Shown here: positions 1-7,182 of the stretch, in pieces
Layout: each line of letters opens with the position of its first letter
Position numbering within the stretch: the first letter of the stretch is position 1
NCBI GenBank assembly: GCA_021801525.1
Contig: JAJYXW010000166.1
Span: forward strand, 1-38,245
Source of the DNA: Actinomycetes bacterium
GTDB taxonomy: Bacteria > Actinomycetota > Acidimicrobiia > Acidimicrobiales > JAJYXR01
DNA: 38,245 bases
Direction of reading: 5' to 3'
Program-made: the position numbers and the translations under genes
The notes under the pieces: generated by a model
Databases searched by the model: none
What the model saw: the letters and a program-made list of their open reading frames with translations, nothing else
What the model was told of the DNA's origin: nothing

Positions 1-2
1 CG

Positions 3-89
3 CTGCAGGAACAGATAGACCAGCTGCGCGAGCGGGTGAACGGCCTTTCGTCGGAGCTGGCCGCGCTCCGCGACGATCTCGGCGCCTGA
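3..89 (+). CDS. C-terminal end of a coiled-coil protein (partial)
   Basis: The window opens inside a reading frame that ends in TGA at 87-89. The visible 28 residues form an amphipathic heptad-like helix rich in Leu, Glu, Arg and Gln (LQEQIDQLRERVNGL and so on), as in a coiled-coil tail. The start and most of the protein lie outside the window, so no family can be given. It is the only frame here that fits the codon bias of the neighbours. It points rightwards, away from the leftward hicBA pair that follows. Confidence 0.5.
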   Translation: MQEQIDQLRERVNGLSSELAALRDDLGA

Positions 90-171
90 CGCCAAAACGG
101 CGAGCCCAAACCTGCCCGAACCCCGGACAGCATCGAGCACCGCCAGGTGCTCGATGGACAACGCTCCCGGA

Positions 172-396
172 TCAGAGGAGCCGCCTCAGCTCCTCGACGT
201 GCATGTTGATGTCGGCGAGAATGCCACGCAGCGTGCCCTTGGCGACGTTGCGCCCAGGATGAACCGGCACCGTCGTACCGCGCCCGTCCGGGTGGCGCAT
301 GATGTGATGGCTTCCGGTGACCCGTGCGACCACGAAGCCTGCCTTCTCCAGTGCCCGGACGACTCGCTCGCCGGACACCGACGGCACTGGCGGCAT
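172..396 (-). CDS. hicA: HicA-family mRNA interferase toxin
   Basis: This is a 74-residue protein with the HicA/YcfA double-stranded-RNA-binding-like fold signature: an N-terminal SGERVVRALEKAGF helix, the G-S-H-H motif near residue 29 that carries the catalytic histidine, then R-H-P-D-G and the closing strand-helix VPVHPGRNVAKGTLRGIL. HicA toxins cleave mRNA and are neutralised by HicB. The start ATG (394-396) shares one base with the TAA stop of the upstream hicB, so the two are translationally coupled with antitoxin first. Length is normal for the family and no catalytic residue appears to be missing. Family assignment is firm; toxicity is inferred. Confidence 0.88.
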   Translation of the reverse strand: MPPVPSVSGERVVRALEKAGFVVARVTGSHHIMRHPDGRGTTVPVHPGRNVAKGTLRGILADINMHVEELRRLL

Positions 397-608
397 TAGG
401 CGACGTCGATGGTGAGCGTCAACTCGTCGGGCACGCCGAACTCACCGATCAGCCCGGCGAGGGCTTCACGCAGGTCCGCTATTGCTGCTGACGCTGTGAC
501 ACCCTCGCCGTTGGCACCCACGCCGGGCCGTAACTGGGCGTGGGCGCACCATACGCCATCCTCGTCCTGTTCCACGGTGTAAGGCACGTGTATCGCCCGG
601 GTCGTCAC
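396..608 (-). CDS. hicB: HicB-family antitoxin
   Basis: This is a partial-RNase-H-fold antitoxin of about 70 residues. It carries the family pattern: a strand YTVEQDEDGVWCAH, a P-G-V turn, G-x-G-x-x-x-x-E-A-like segment (GEGVTASAAIADLREAL) and a short C-terminus. I chose GTG at 608 because AAGGAG lies six bases upstream of it. An in-frame ATG at 632 would add eight residues and is the alternative. There is no room for the C-terminal HTH or ribbon-helix-helix domain found in longer HicB proteins, so self-regulation would need another route or HicA-HicB cooperation. It overlaps hicA by one base. Confidence 0.82.
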   Translation of the reverse strand: MTTRAIHVPYTVEQDEDGVWCAHAQLRPGVGANGEGVTASAAIADLREALAGLIGEFGVPDELTLTIDVA

Positions 609-638
609 AACTAACTCCTTGGCATCCGACATGCCTAT

Positions 639-650
639 GGTAGCGCTACC
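639..650. promoter_or_regulatory. 12-bp palindrome upstream of hicBA
   Basis: GGTAGCGCTACC is a perfect inverted repeat centred about 36 bases upstream of the chosen hicB start. Position and symmetry fit an operator for the toxin-antitoxin operon, but this HicB has no visible DNA-binding domain. The assignment is inference from position only. Confidence 0.35.
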
Positions 651-867
651 GCTTCTCGCCACGGCGCACCGATTCCGCTCCGCTCGAGCCGTCGTGGCGG
701 TCACCCCTGGCTCTAGCCCATTGGCGCGAGCGAGCCCGGGAGCACCCGCGAGCTCTTCACGAAACCTCCCCGTCCTCCCCTCGGCGGGTCCTTGGGCAAT
801 GGAATCCCGCGCCACGCGCGCCGAAACCCCCGCGCCGCTCTCAGGGGGCCGGTGCCTGGAGAGGGAA

Positions 868-898
868 GCCCACCCCATACTGGCAGTATGGGGTGGGC
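868..898. repeat. perfect 13-bp inverted repeat in the hicBA-marR gap
   Basis: GCCCACCCCATAC and its exact reverse complement flank the five-base loop TGGCA. There is no T tract after either arm. It sits in a 585-bp gap between divergent transcription units (hicBA left, marR right), where I find no convincing gene. It may be a mobile palindromic repeat unit or a terminator left from a lost gene. Confidence 0.6.
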
Positions 899-1138
899 AG
901 GGAAGGTTCGGGAGGCTCGGCGCCGAGCTGAGGCTGGCGGACCTGGTGTGGCGGGCGGACACGTCGCACCCAAGTCGTTGCGAGTGCGGGGGTGTGGCGC
1001 AGAGTGGTGCAACGCTCCGACGGATCTTGGACGCCTACGGCGCTGACGGGGACGGCCCCGTAGACGCTGAGCATCAGCGCTAACGCGACCGAGCTTCGCT
1101 GGCGGCCGCGTGAGCAGGTGAGCGTAGTAGTTGCTTTT

Positions 1139-1151
1139 GATAGTAACTATC
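1139..1151. promoter_or_regulatory. MarR-type operator in the marR promoter
   Basis: GATAGTAACTATC is a perfect 6-1-6 palindrome. It lies between a TTGCTT (1131-1136) and a TATACT -10-like hexamer (1157-1162). A protein bound here would cover the promoter, as expected for an autoregulated MarR gene. The site is seen in the sequence; its binding by the adjacent MarR is inferred. Confidence 0.65.
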
Positions 1152-1193
1152 GCTGCTATACTCCTGCCTGTGTCTCGCGGAAGGAGCTGACCG

Positions 1194-1730
1194 GTGGTTG
1201 CTGGCGAGCAAAGGCTGGTTCGAGTGATGCCGACGGGCGAGCGTGGGTCTCCGACGCCTGCGGCCCTCGCTGACCGTACCCGCGTGGCGATGATCCGCCT
1301 CGGGCGCCAGCTCCGTCGGCAGGATCCCCCGGGGCCGAGCATCTCTTGGTACTCGGCACTGGCCACGATCGCCGTCCATGGCGAGCTCGCCATCGGGGCG
1401 CTGGCCGAGGCCGAACGCCTGCCGTCCTCGGCGGCGACCCGCCTCGCCGACCGGCTCGAAGACGCGGGTCTGGTCGAGCGACGCCGTCACCCGACCGACC
1501 GGCGGGGGGTGAACCTGGCGATCACCCCCCACGGCCGGGAGGTCCTCGACCAGCACCGCCAGAAGGGCAACGCCTGGCTGGCCTCCAGGTTGGCGCGCCT
1601 CGACCGGGCAGAGCGCGCCACGTTGGCGGCGGCGCTCGGTCTGCTCGAAGCCCTCGTGGACGACGACGAGTCCGGCCATTCCTCGTCCCAGCTGACCGCC
1701 CACCCGGCGCGGCAAACCGAGGCGCGATGA
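1194..1730 (+). CDS. MarR-family transcriptional regulator
   Basis: This is a 178-residue winged-helix regulator. The core runs from about residue 30 to 150: a dimerisation helix, LAIGALAEAERLPSSAATRLADRLEDAGLVERRR as the helix-turn-helix with recognition helix, and the DRRGVNLAITPHGREVL wing, then a long C-terminal helix. MarR proteins usually repress their own operon and release DNA on binding a small aromatic ligand. The GTG start is supported by AAGGAG at 1181-1186. Its stop overlaps the patatin start (ATGA at 1727-1730), so the two form one operon. The palindrome at 1139-1151 is the likely target. The ligand cannot be told. Confidence 0.88.
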   Translation: MVAGEQRLVRVMPTGERGSPTPAALADRTRVAMIRLGRQLRRQDPPGPSISWYSALATIAVHGELAIGALAEAERLPSSAATRLADRLEDAGLVERRRHPTDRRGVNLAITPHGREVLDQHRQKGNAWLASRLARLDRAERATLAAALGLLEALVDDDESGHSSSQLTAHPARQTEAR

Positions 1731-2632
1731 CGGTTGCATTCGCCCTGTCGGAGGGCGGCAACCTGGGGGCGATGCAGGCAGGGGCGATACGAGCGCTGCT
1801 CGAGGCCGGGGTCGAGCCCGACCTGTTGGTGGGCACCTCGGTTGGCGCGCTCAACGCCGCCTTCTGCGCTACGCATCCCGGTGTTGATGGCGCCCGCGAA
1901 CTGCAAGCCGCCTGGGGTGCGCTGTCGCGCCGCGAGGCGTTTCGTTTCAACGTCGCTGGCGCCTTCGCCGGGCTCCTCGGCATGCGCGACCACCTCGTGT
2001 CGACCACTCGGCTGCGCCACCTGATCCGCCGGTGGCTCCCCATCGAGCGCATCGAGGACGCCCCGGTCCCCTTCGCCGCGGTGGCCACCGACGCACTGAG
2101 CGGAGAGGTGGTGGTGCTGCGCCACGGCGACGTCGTCGATGCGCTGACGGCTAGCAGCGCCATCCCTGGACTGTTCCCCCCGGTGCGCGTCGGCGGGCGG
2201 TGGCTGGTAGACGGCGGCCTGGCCGCCGGTTGGCCGGTCACCGAGGCCCTGGACCTGGGGGCAGACACCGTCTACCTGTTCACGACCGCCACGGCACCCG
2301 CCCGCCGGCCTCCCCGTGGTGTGGTGGCGATGACCATGAACAGCGTGGCGCTCGTCACAGCGAAACTGCAGCAGGAACGTCTGGTGGCGGCAAAACGCCA
2401 GGCGGCTGCCAGAGGCGGCCTGGTCGTGCTCGTGCCGTCACCGGCCCCCGAGGCACCCTCGCCTTTCGACTTCGCTCGCGGCGACCTGCTGGCCAGTGCC
2501 GCCTACCAGCACGTCCAGCAGTGGCTCGACGACAACGGCGGGCCCGACCGGCTCGGCGGTGGTTCCGAACCCATCACCCTGGCCCGAGGGGTCGCCGATT
2601 CGCTCGTTGGCGAAGCACCTGAGCCCGCGTGA
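1727..2632 (+). CDS. patatin-like phospholipase
   Basis: This 301-residue acyl hydrolase has the full patatin signature: the oxyanion glycine run SEGGNLGAMQAGAIRALLE at residues 8-26, the nucleophile elbow GTSVG (Ser38), and the DGG motif carrying the catalytic aspartate at residue 162. Such Ser-Asp dyad enzymes release fatty acids from phospholipids or other acyl esters. No signal peptide or membrane span is visible, so it is probably cytoplasmic. Its ATG overlaps the marR stop, which implies coupled translation and MarR control. The last 20 residues after the fold look unstructured. Family is certain; substrate is unknown. Confidence 0.92.
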   Translation: MTVAFALSEGGNLGAMQAGAIRALLEAGVEPDLLVGTSVGALNAAFCATHPGVDGARELQAAWGALSRREAFRFNVAGAFAGLLGMRDHLVSTTRLRHLIRRWLPIERIEDAPVPFAAVATDALSGEVVVLRHGDVVDALTASSAIPGLFPPVRVGGRWLVDGGLAAGWPVTEALDLGADTVYLFTTATAPARRPPRGVVAMTMNSVALVTAKLQQERLVAAKRQAAARGGLVVLVPSPAPEAPSPFDFARGDLLASAAYQHVQQWLDDNGGPDRLGGGSEPITLARGVADSLVGEAPEPA

Positions 2633-2686
2633 GGACAGTCCCCGTGCAGATGGGCGCAGGCACCGTGCCCCGAGCGGGGTCGGCAT

Positions 2687-2824
2687 CGGCGTCGGGGCGG
2701 CGAGGGTCGGGATCGTGAATAGGGAGAGGTCGAGCATCGGCTCGCGCTGGTTTGCCTCGACGACGACAAAGACACCGATGAGCACCACCCCGCCGACGAG
2801 GTAGCCGAGGACGGTGGCATCCAA
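2687..2824 (-). pseudogene. remnant of a DHA2-family MFS drug exporter
   Basis: The minus strand encodes one transmembrane helix followed by the hallmark inter-helix motif of DHA2 (EmrB/QacA) transporters: GYLVGGVVLIGVFVVVE, then REPMLDLSLF and a short IPTLAA. Upstream the frame is arginine-rich with no further helices, and downstream it turns into Pro/Thr repeats and runs antisense into the patatin gene. Only about 45 residues of a protein that is normally near 500 survive. MarR regulators commonly control such exporters, so the fragment may be what is left of a former partner. No start codon is assignable. Confidence 0.6.
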
Positions 2825-3044
2825 GGAGGAGGTGGCGAGCAGAGAGCGCCGCCTCGTGTCGACGTCCGAGCGCGCCGAGAAGCGCCTCTCCGTCGAAAAC
2901 TGTCGCGGAGCCGGCGGCTACCTTCTGCAGCCGTCGCTCGGCACGATCCCTGTCGCGGTCGCGTCGTGGCAGACATCACTCCGAGGAGCGGCGCTCTTTT
3001 TATTCCTCGCGTTGGCCATCACACAGGACTTTCGCCACGGCGCG

Positions 3045-3074
3045 AAAGGAGGGGCCCCGAAGGACCCCTCCTTT
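3045..3074. terminator. likely bidirectional terminator hairpin
   Basis: AAAGGAGGGG and CCCCTCCTTT form a perfect 10-bp stem around a ten-base loop. The arms end in A/T runs, giving TTT after the stem on either strand. It lies 61 bp past the stop of the leftward secreted-protein gene and is best read as its terminator. Confidence 0.6.
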
Positions 3075-3135
3075 CCCTTTGGCCTACCGCTGGTCAGCGC
3101 AGTGAGCCCCGCTGGTCAGCGCAATGGCGGCTAGC

Positions 3136-3660
3136 TCACGGAAGCGACACTGGCAGCGACGGAGCGCTAGGAAGTGACGGAGCGCCAGGAAGTGACGGAA
3201 CGCCAGGAAGTGACGGAGCCCCAGTGCCGCAGAGCGTCGTGCTCGGGGGAGCAGGGGCGCTCGGGTTCAAGATCACGTTGTCACCTGAGCCCTGGAAGTC
3301 ACCGCTCGTGCAGCCCACCAGGCCCTCGGTGGTCGACAGCCCGATGTAGCCGGCAAGCGGGCCGGGGTTCGAGTCGCCGCCTTGGGCGATGACGTAGCCA
3401 GACTGCGTGGTCGCGTTGCCTGACACGGTCACCGAGCCCGTGATCGGCAGGGGTGAGCCGAGACACACCTGGACCATGTTGGTGCCGGTCGGGTTCGGGG
3501 GCGTGGGGGAAACGTTCACGCCGATGGGCGCGCCGGCCGCAGTCGAGCAGTTGTCGAGGTTCGGTCCGGTTTCGCTGGCGAAAGCAGGCGCTGCGAAAGC
3601 AACAGCCATCCCGCCAGCCAGCGTGGCTGCCGCCACGCTGCTGAGTATGAGTTTCCGCAT
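3136..3660 (-). CDS. small secreted protein with a Pro-Ser-Leu repeat tail
   Basis: This is a 174-residue protein. A clear Sec signal peptide (MRKLILSSVAAATLAGGMAV, then AFAAPAFAS) is probably cut after AFA-S near residue 30. The mature part is Gly/Thr/Ser/Pro-rich with four cysteines (NCST, VCLG, GCTS, LCGT) that could pair as disulfides. The tail has six-residue repeats of the type PSLPGV, PSLPGA, PSLPSA. The start ATG (3658-3660) has AAGGAG about ten bases upstream. I recognise no family; an envelope-associated or exported protein is inferred from the signal peptide. A terminator hairpin follows at 3045-3074. Confidence 0.78.
   Translation of the reverse strand: MRKLILSSVAAATLAGGMAVAFAAPAFASETGPNLDNCSTAAGAPIGVNVSPTPPNPTGTNMVQVCLGSPLPITGSVTVSGNATTQSGYVIAQGGDSNPGPLAGYIGLSTTEGLVGCTSGDFQGSGDNVILNPSAPAPPSTTLCGTGAPSLPGVPSLPGAPSLPSAPSLPVSLP
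3153..3224. repeat. 18-bp tandem repeat, four units, in-frame
   Basis: Four tandem copies of GAAGTGACGGAGCGCCAG with few changes encode, on the minus strand, the six-residue repeats at the C-terminus of the secreted protein. The period is a multiple of three, so copy-number change would keep the frame. Confidence 0.85.
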
Positions 3661-3913
3661 GATCGTGGTTCTCCTTTGTAGTGGGTTGCTCCGATGCGCC
3701 GCGTCCGTGCAATGACTCGCCGCTTGGCGCGTCCTCGCGAGCGGATTTGTCGGCACGGACGAAACGTGGGACACCCGGGGATGTCGCGCCAGAGGAAAAG
3801 ATCGTGCCGGATCTCCCACTTGCAACCTCCCTGCGCGCGTATGACATCACTATTGCGCTATACAATCGCCTGCCCACCCCGGCTGGCGGAGGCGGCCGGG
3901 CGTCGGAGTCCTG

Positions 3914-3933
3914 GACGCGTCCGCGGACGCGTC
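3914..3933. repeat. perfect 20-bp palindrome
   Basis: GACGCGTCCG is followed directly by its reverse complement CGGACGCGTC, with no loop. A third related copy, AGCGGACGC, follows. It lies in the 342-bp gap between two leftward genes, upstream of the secreted-protein gene, where I see no coding sequence. It could be a regulator site or a cruciform-forming repeat. Confidence 0.6.
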
Positions 3934-3960
3934 AGCGGACGCTCCTGGAAGGACTTGGCG

Positions 3961-4002
3961 CCCTGCTCCCTGCGCCCTGCGCCCTGCTCCCTGCTCCCCG
4001 CG
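3961..4002. repeat. 7-bp tandem repeat, six units
   Basis: CCCTGCT/CCCTGCG is repeated five times, with a sixth diverged copy CCCCGCG that ends at the base before the stop codon of the next leftward gene. The unit is not a multiple of three and the array is intergenic. Confidence 0.85.
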
Positions 4003-4407
4003 CTACCAGCGCTTTTGGCGACCTGAGGCGTTCAGCTCGGCCAGATAGCGGTTGTAAGCCGCCAGCTGCTCGTCTTCAGTCTCCTCGTCGCCCGGCGTAT
4101 CTCTGCCGTGGCTCTCGTCGCCTGAGGCAGACCCTGCGTCCCAAGAGGCCTGGGCTTCGCCGGGAGCATCACCACCGCCGGCTTCACCCGGCGCGCCCTC
4201 CGCCACGATCTCCCGTACAAGCTTGCGCCACACGTAGATGCCGTACGCGGCGAAGAACGGCCACTCGAACGTGTAGACCCAGCTCAGCGTGTTGCCCGAA
4301 AGGGCGCGCTCGAGCTGCCACCACCCGAGCGCCAGACACCCCGGTACGACCACCACGAGAGCCACGTGCAGCCTGACCGCGCGAGCGGAAAGCCATCGCC
4401 TTCCCAC
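4003..4407 (-). CDS. two-span membrane protein with acidic tail
   Basis: This is a 134-residue protein. Residues 9-28 (AVRLHVALVVVVPGCLALGW) and about 45-58 (FEWPFFAAYGIYVW) form two hydrophobic segments joined by a short loop with WQLERALSGNTLSW. A cytoplasmic tail rich in Gly, Glu and Asp ends in AAYNRYLAELNASGRQKRW. This layout occurs in short conserved actinobacterial membrane proteins of unknown role. The start is GTG, with a GGGAAGG-type purine stretch nearby. It follows the leftward lipoprotein gene by 63 bp and may be co-transcribed with it. Function is unknown. Confidence 0.75.
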   Translation of the reverse strand: MGRRWLSARAVRLHVALVVVVPGCLALGWWQLERALSGNTLSWVYTFEWPFFAAYGIYVWRKLVREIVAEGAPGEAGGGDAPGEAQASWDAGSASGDESHGRDTPGDEETEDEQLAAYNRYLAELNASGRQKRW

Positions 4408-4470
4408 GAGACAACTCTACGACCGCTTGCCGCTCTCGACAGTGCGTAGCGCGCTCGGCAGGGCACACGG

Positions 4471-5679
4471 TCAGCGCAACGGCAGACGAACCTCCAGGTA
4501 TCGCGGCCGGTACGTGCGGACGTTGCTGAAGAGAACAGCCGTGTTCGCAGGGTCGACCGAGTAGCCGATCACTATGCGGTCGCCGGACCCGAGTCCCGGC
4601 TGGGCGACTGCGTCGTACACGAACGCACCAACCAGTGCCTGGGGAGCCCTGTAGAGGACGACGCGGTCCACGAACGGCCCCACCGGCGAGCACGAGAAGT
4701 ATGCGTCTATCGCATCCGAGAACGCCGACGGCGTGGTGCTCCGGGTTACGAGCACGTAAACGCCGTCGACCCGGACGACGCTGTACCCGGTGTCAACGCC
4801 GCTCATGACGCGCACGGACCGGGCTGGATCCGGGCTCCACCCGCTTCCGTCGAAGTAGCTCCACGGAGACGACAAGTCGGTGCCCGCGACCCGCGCCACG
4901 TGCATGTAGCGGACCGTGTGATGGTCCTCGACGCCGTAGATGTAGGTGTAGGCGCCCGACCTCAGCACCCAAGAGCTCCACGCCACATCGCCCGAGAACG
5001 GCAGGTGCGCCATTCCCAAGACGGCCATGCTCGGATATGCGAGGCGCACGAGCGCGCTTCCCACCGGGTGGTCGGTAGCCAGACTGCTTCCCTCCTGGTG
5101 GTACTCGGGCAGGAGGAGCTGGAGCACCGGCCCGTCGAAGAGCGCCGGGCCCGCATAGAACAGGTAGCCGGAGGTGGCCCTTCGTGGGCGAAGCAGCGAG
5201 TGGGGCGAGCGCGGCGTGCCTCCGGCAATGGTCGTGAACGTTGCGCCACGCTGGACGACGACCGTGTTGTGGACCATGGGAGCCCCGGGCGGTCGCCGGT
5301 TGCCCGGGAGCACTCCGCCGAGAAAGGTGTCGCCGAAGATCCACAGACGCGCACCTCCCGGAGCGAGCACGGAATAGCCCCCATCGCCTCCGGTCCATCC
5401 ACTGGCGCTGTCGCCGTATCGTGCCCACTGACGCTCGAGAGCCACGTCTGGCTGGGCATCGGTCAACGCGCCCGAGCGCAGCGCCGACATACATGTCCCG
5501 GGCGAGCCGGCAGCAACTCCTCGCGTCGCGAGAGGCGATCGGGCGACGGGCACGCGCTCACGCGTGCCAGATCCGCCAATCAGGCAACCTGCGAGGCCTC
5601 CCCCCAAGCCGAGGGCAAGCAGGCCGCACAAGGCCGCGACGCCGAGCGACCGAGACGGCCAAAAGGTGTCCAATGCCAC
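4471..5679 (-). CDS. lipoprotein with DUF4185/DUF5005-like propeller domain
   Basis: This 402-residue protein begins with a hydrophobic signal ending in the lipobox L-A-G-C (Cys32), so it should be lipid-anchored outside the membrane. From about residue 90 the sequence shows the opening motif of DUF4185/DUF5005 beta-propeller proteins (SGWTGGDGGYSVLAPGG, then LWIFGDTFLG). Similar W/G/D-rich blades follow through to SCSPVGPF and VIGYSVD near the end. These families resemble glycosidase propellers of the GH43/GH68 type and may act on or bind polysaccharide, but no activity is proven by sequence. The GTG start at 5677-5679 has GGGGAG seven bases upstream. It probably leads a two-gene leftward unit. 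Confidence 0.75.
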   Translation of the reverse strand: MALDTFWPSRSLGVAALCGLLALGLGGGLAGCLIGGSGTRERVPVARSPLATRGVAAGSPGTCMSALRSGALTDAQPDVALERQWARYGDSASGWTGGDGGYSVLAPGGARLWIFGDTFLGGVLPGNRRPPGAPMVHNTVVVQRGATFTTIAGGTPRSPHSLLRPRRATSGYLFYAGPALFDGPVLQLLLPEYHQEGSSLATDHPVGSALVRLAYPSMAVLGMAHLPFSGDVAWSSWVLRSGAYTYIYGVEDHHTVRYMHVARVAGTDLSSPWSYFDGSGWSPDPARSVRVMSGVDTGYSVVRVDGVYVLVTRSTTPSAFSDAIDAYFSCSPVGPFVDRVVLYRAPQALVGAFVYDAVAQPGLGSGDRIVIGYSVDPANTAVLFSNVRTYRPRYLEVRLPLR

Positions 5680-5920
5680 TTAACGCTCCCCGGGTCACCG
5701 CGCCAGCTCCTCGTGGCAGCGGGCCTCACCCAAGGCTACCCAGGGAGTGCAGCCGGCAGGCGGCGGGCGGCGGGGGCGGAGCAGGGCGGCGGGGGCGGGG
5801 TGACAGGGCTGCCGAATGGGCGTGGGGCGGCCTCTGGAGCATAGAATCGCCCGCACTTCCAACAGGCAGGCGCGGCGGCCGACCTCGGCGAGATCCGGCA
5901 CGCCAGAAAGGCAGGCAGCG

Positions 5921-7171
5921 ATGCGCTGGAACCTTCCGACCAACAAGGTCCCCGAGGCGTGGTTCAACGTAGCCCCGCGTCTGCCCGAACCACTGGAGCC
6001 GCCGCTGCACCCTGCCACCAGGGAGCCCGTAGGCCCCGACGACCTGGCACCGCTGTTCCCGATGGCGCTCATCGGGCAAGAGGTGAGCCGGGATCCCTGG
6101 ATCGACATCCCCGGCGAGGTTCTCGACGTCCTCCGCCTCTGGCGGCCGACGCCGCTCGTGCGCGCAAGGCGGCTCGAGGAGCACCTCGGCACGCCCGCTC
6201 GGATCTACTACAAGGACGAGTCGGTGTCGCCTGCCGGGTCGCACAAGCCCAACACCGCAGTCCCACAGGCCTTCTACAACCGTGCCGAGGGAACTCGCCG
6301 TCTCGCCACCGAAACGGGGGCCGGGCAGTGGGGCAGCGCGCTCGCGTACGCGTGCGCCCTCTTTGGCCTGGAGTGCAAGGTGTACATGGTGAGGGCCTCT
6401 TACGAGCAAAAGCCCTACCGGCGGATCATGATGGAGGTCTGGGGAGGCTCGGTGGAGCCCTCTCCGGTGGACGAGCCGGGCCACCCCGGCTCCCTCGGCT
6501 CTGCAATAAGTGACGCCGTGCGAGACGCCGCCGGCCGCGAGGACTCCCACTACTCGCTCGGCTCGGTCCTGAACCACGTGCTCTTGCACCAGACGGTGAT
6601 CGGGCTCGAAGCCAAGGAGCAGCTGGCCGCCGCCGGCGAGCAGCTGCCCGACCTGGTGGTCGGATCGTGCGGCGGCGGGTCCAACCTTGGCGGCATATGC
6701 CTGCCGTTCGTCCCGGAGGAAGAAGTGGGCCTCCTGGCCGTCGAGCCGTCCGCGTGCCCGACCCTCACTGCAGGCGCCTTCAACTACGACTTCGGCGACA
6801 CTGCCGGGCTCACACCGCTACTGCCCATGTACACCCTCGGCCACGACTTCATTCCTCCGTCGATCCACGCAGGCGGGCTGCGCTACCACGGGGACGCGCC
6901 GATCATCTCCAACCTCGTGAAGGCCGGGCGGATGAAGGCGGTGGCGTACCCTCAGGAAAAGGTGTTCGAAGCTGCCGTGACGTTCGCCCGCACCCAGGGA
7001 ACTATTCCCGCACCGGAGACGAGCCACGCGATCCGGGCAGTGATCGACGAGGCGCTTGGCGCCAAGGAGGAGGGCGTGGAGAAGGTCATCCTCTTCTCGT
7101 ACTCTGGGCACGGCCTGCTCGACCTGGGCGCCTACGACGACTACCTCGCCGGGCGTCTCGAGTCGGTCTGA
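5921..7171 (+). CDS. trpB: tryptophan synthase beta chain, TrpB2 type
   Basis: This 416-residue fold-type II PLP enzyme joins indole and serine to make tryptophan. It has the long N-terminus typical of the TrpB2 subfamily ([26 protein letters not shown]), the substrate region RPTPLVRA, the PLP lysine in GSHKPNTA (Lys109), ETGAGQWG, and the phosphate-binding glycine loop [11 protein letters not shown]. TrpB2 proteins act without a classical TrpA partner in many genomes, and none is seen here. The ATG at 5921 is preceded by GAAAGGCAGG; an in-frame ATG at 5816 is further from a ribosome site. It converges with the big ATPase-PglZ gene, with 11 bp between stops. Confidence 0.92.
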   Translation: MRWNLPTNKVPEAWFNVAPRLPEPLEPPLHPATREPVGPDDLAPLFPMALIGQEVSRDPWIDIPGEVLDVLRLWRPTPLVRARRLEEHLGTPARIYYKDESVSPAGSHKPNTAVPQAFYNRAEGTRRLATETGAGQWGSALAYACALFGLECKVYMVRASYEQKPYRRIMMEVWGGSVEPSPVDEPGHPGSLGSAISDAVRDAAGREDSHYSLGSVLNHVLLHQTVIGLEAKEQLAAAGEQLPDLVVGSCGGGSNLGGICLPFVPEEEVGLLAVEPSACPTLTAGAFNYDFGDTAGLTPLLPMYTLGHDFIPPSIHAGGLRYHGDAPIISNLVKAGRMKAVAYPQEKVFEAAVTFARTQGTIPAPETSHAIRAVIDEALGAKEEGVEKVILFSYSGHGLLDLGAYDDYLAGRLESV

Positions 7172-7182
7172 GGCACCAGCGC

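Noticed and set aside
713-1393. Long open frames on both strands in the hicBA-marR gap
   Set aside because: Arg/Pro/Ala-rich composition, overlap with the marR promoter and hicB start, and no domain features mark them as high-GC shadows.
5680-5920. Riboswitch or T-box leader before trpB
   Set aside because: The gap is a G/C-rich low-complexity run without a T-box sequence or a clear terminator-antiterminator pair.
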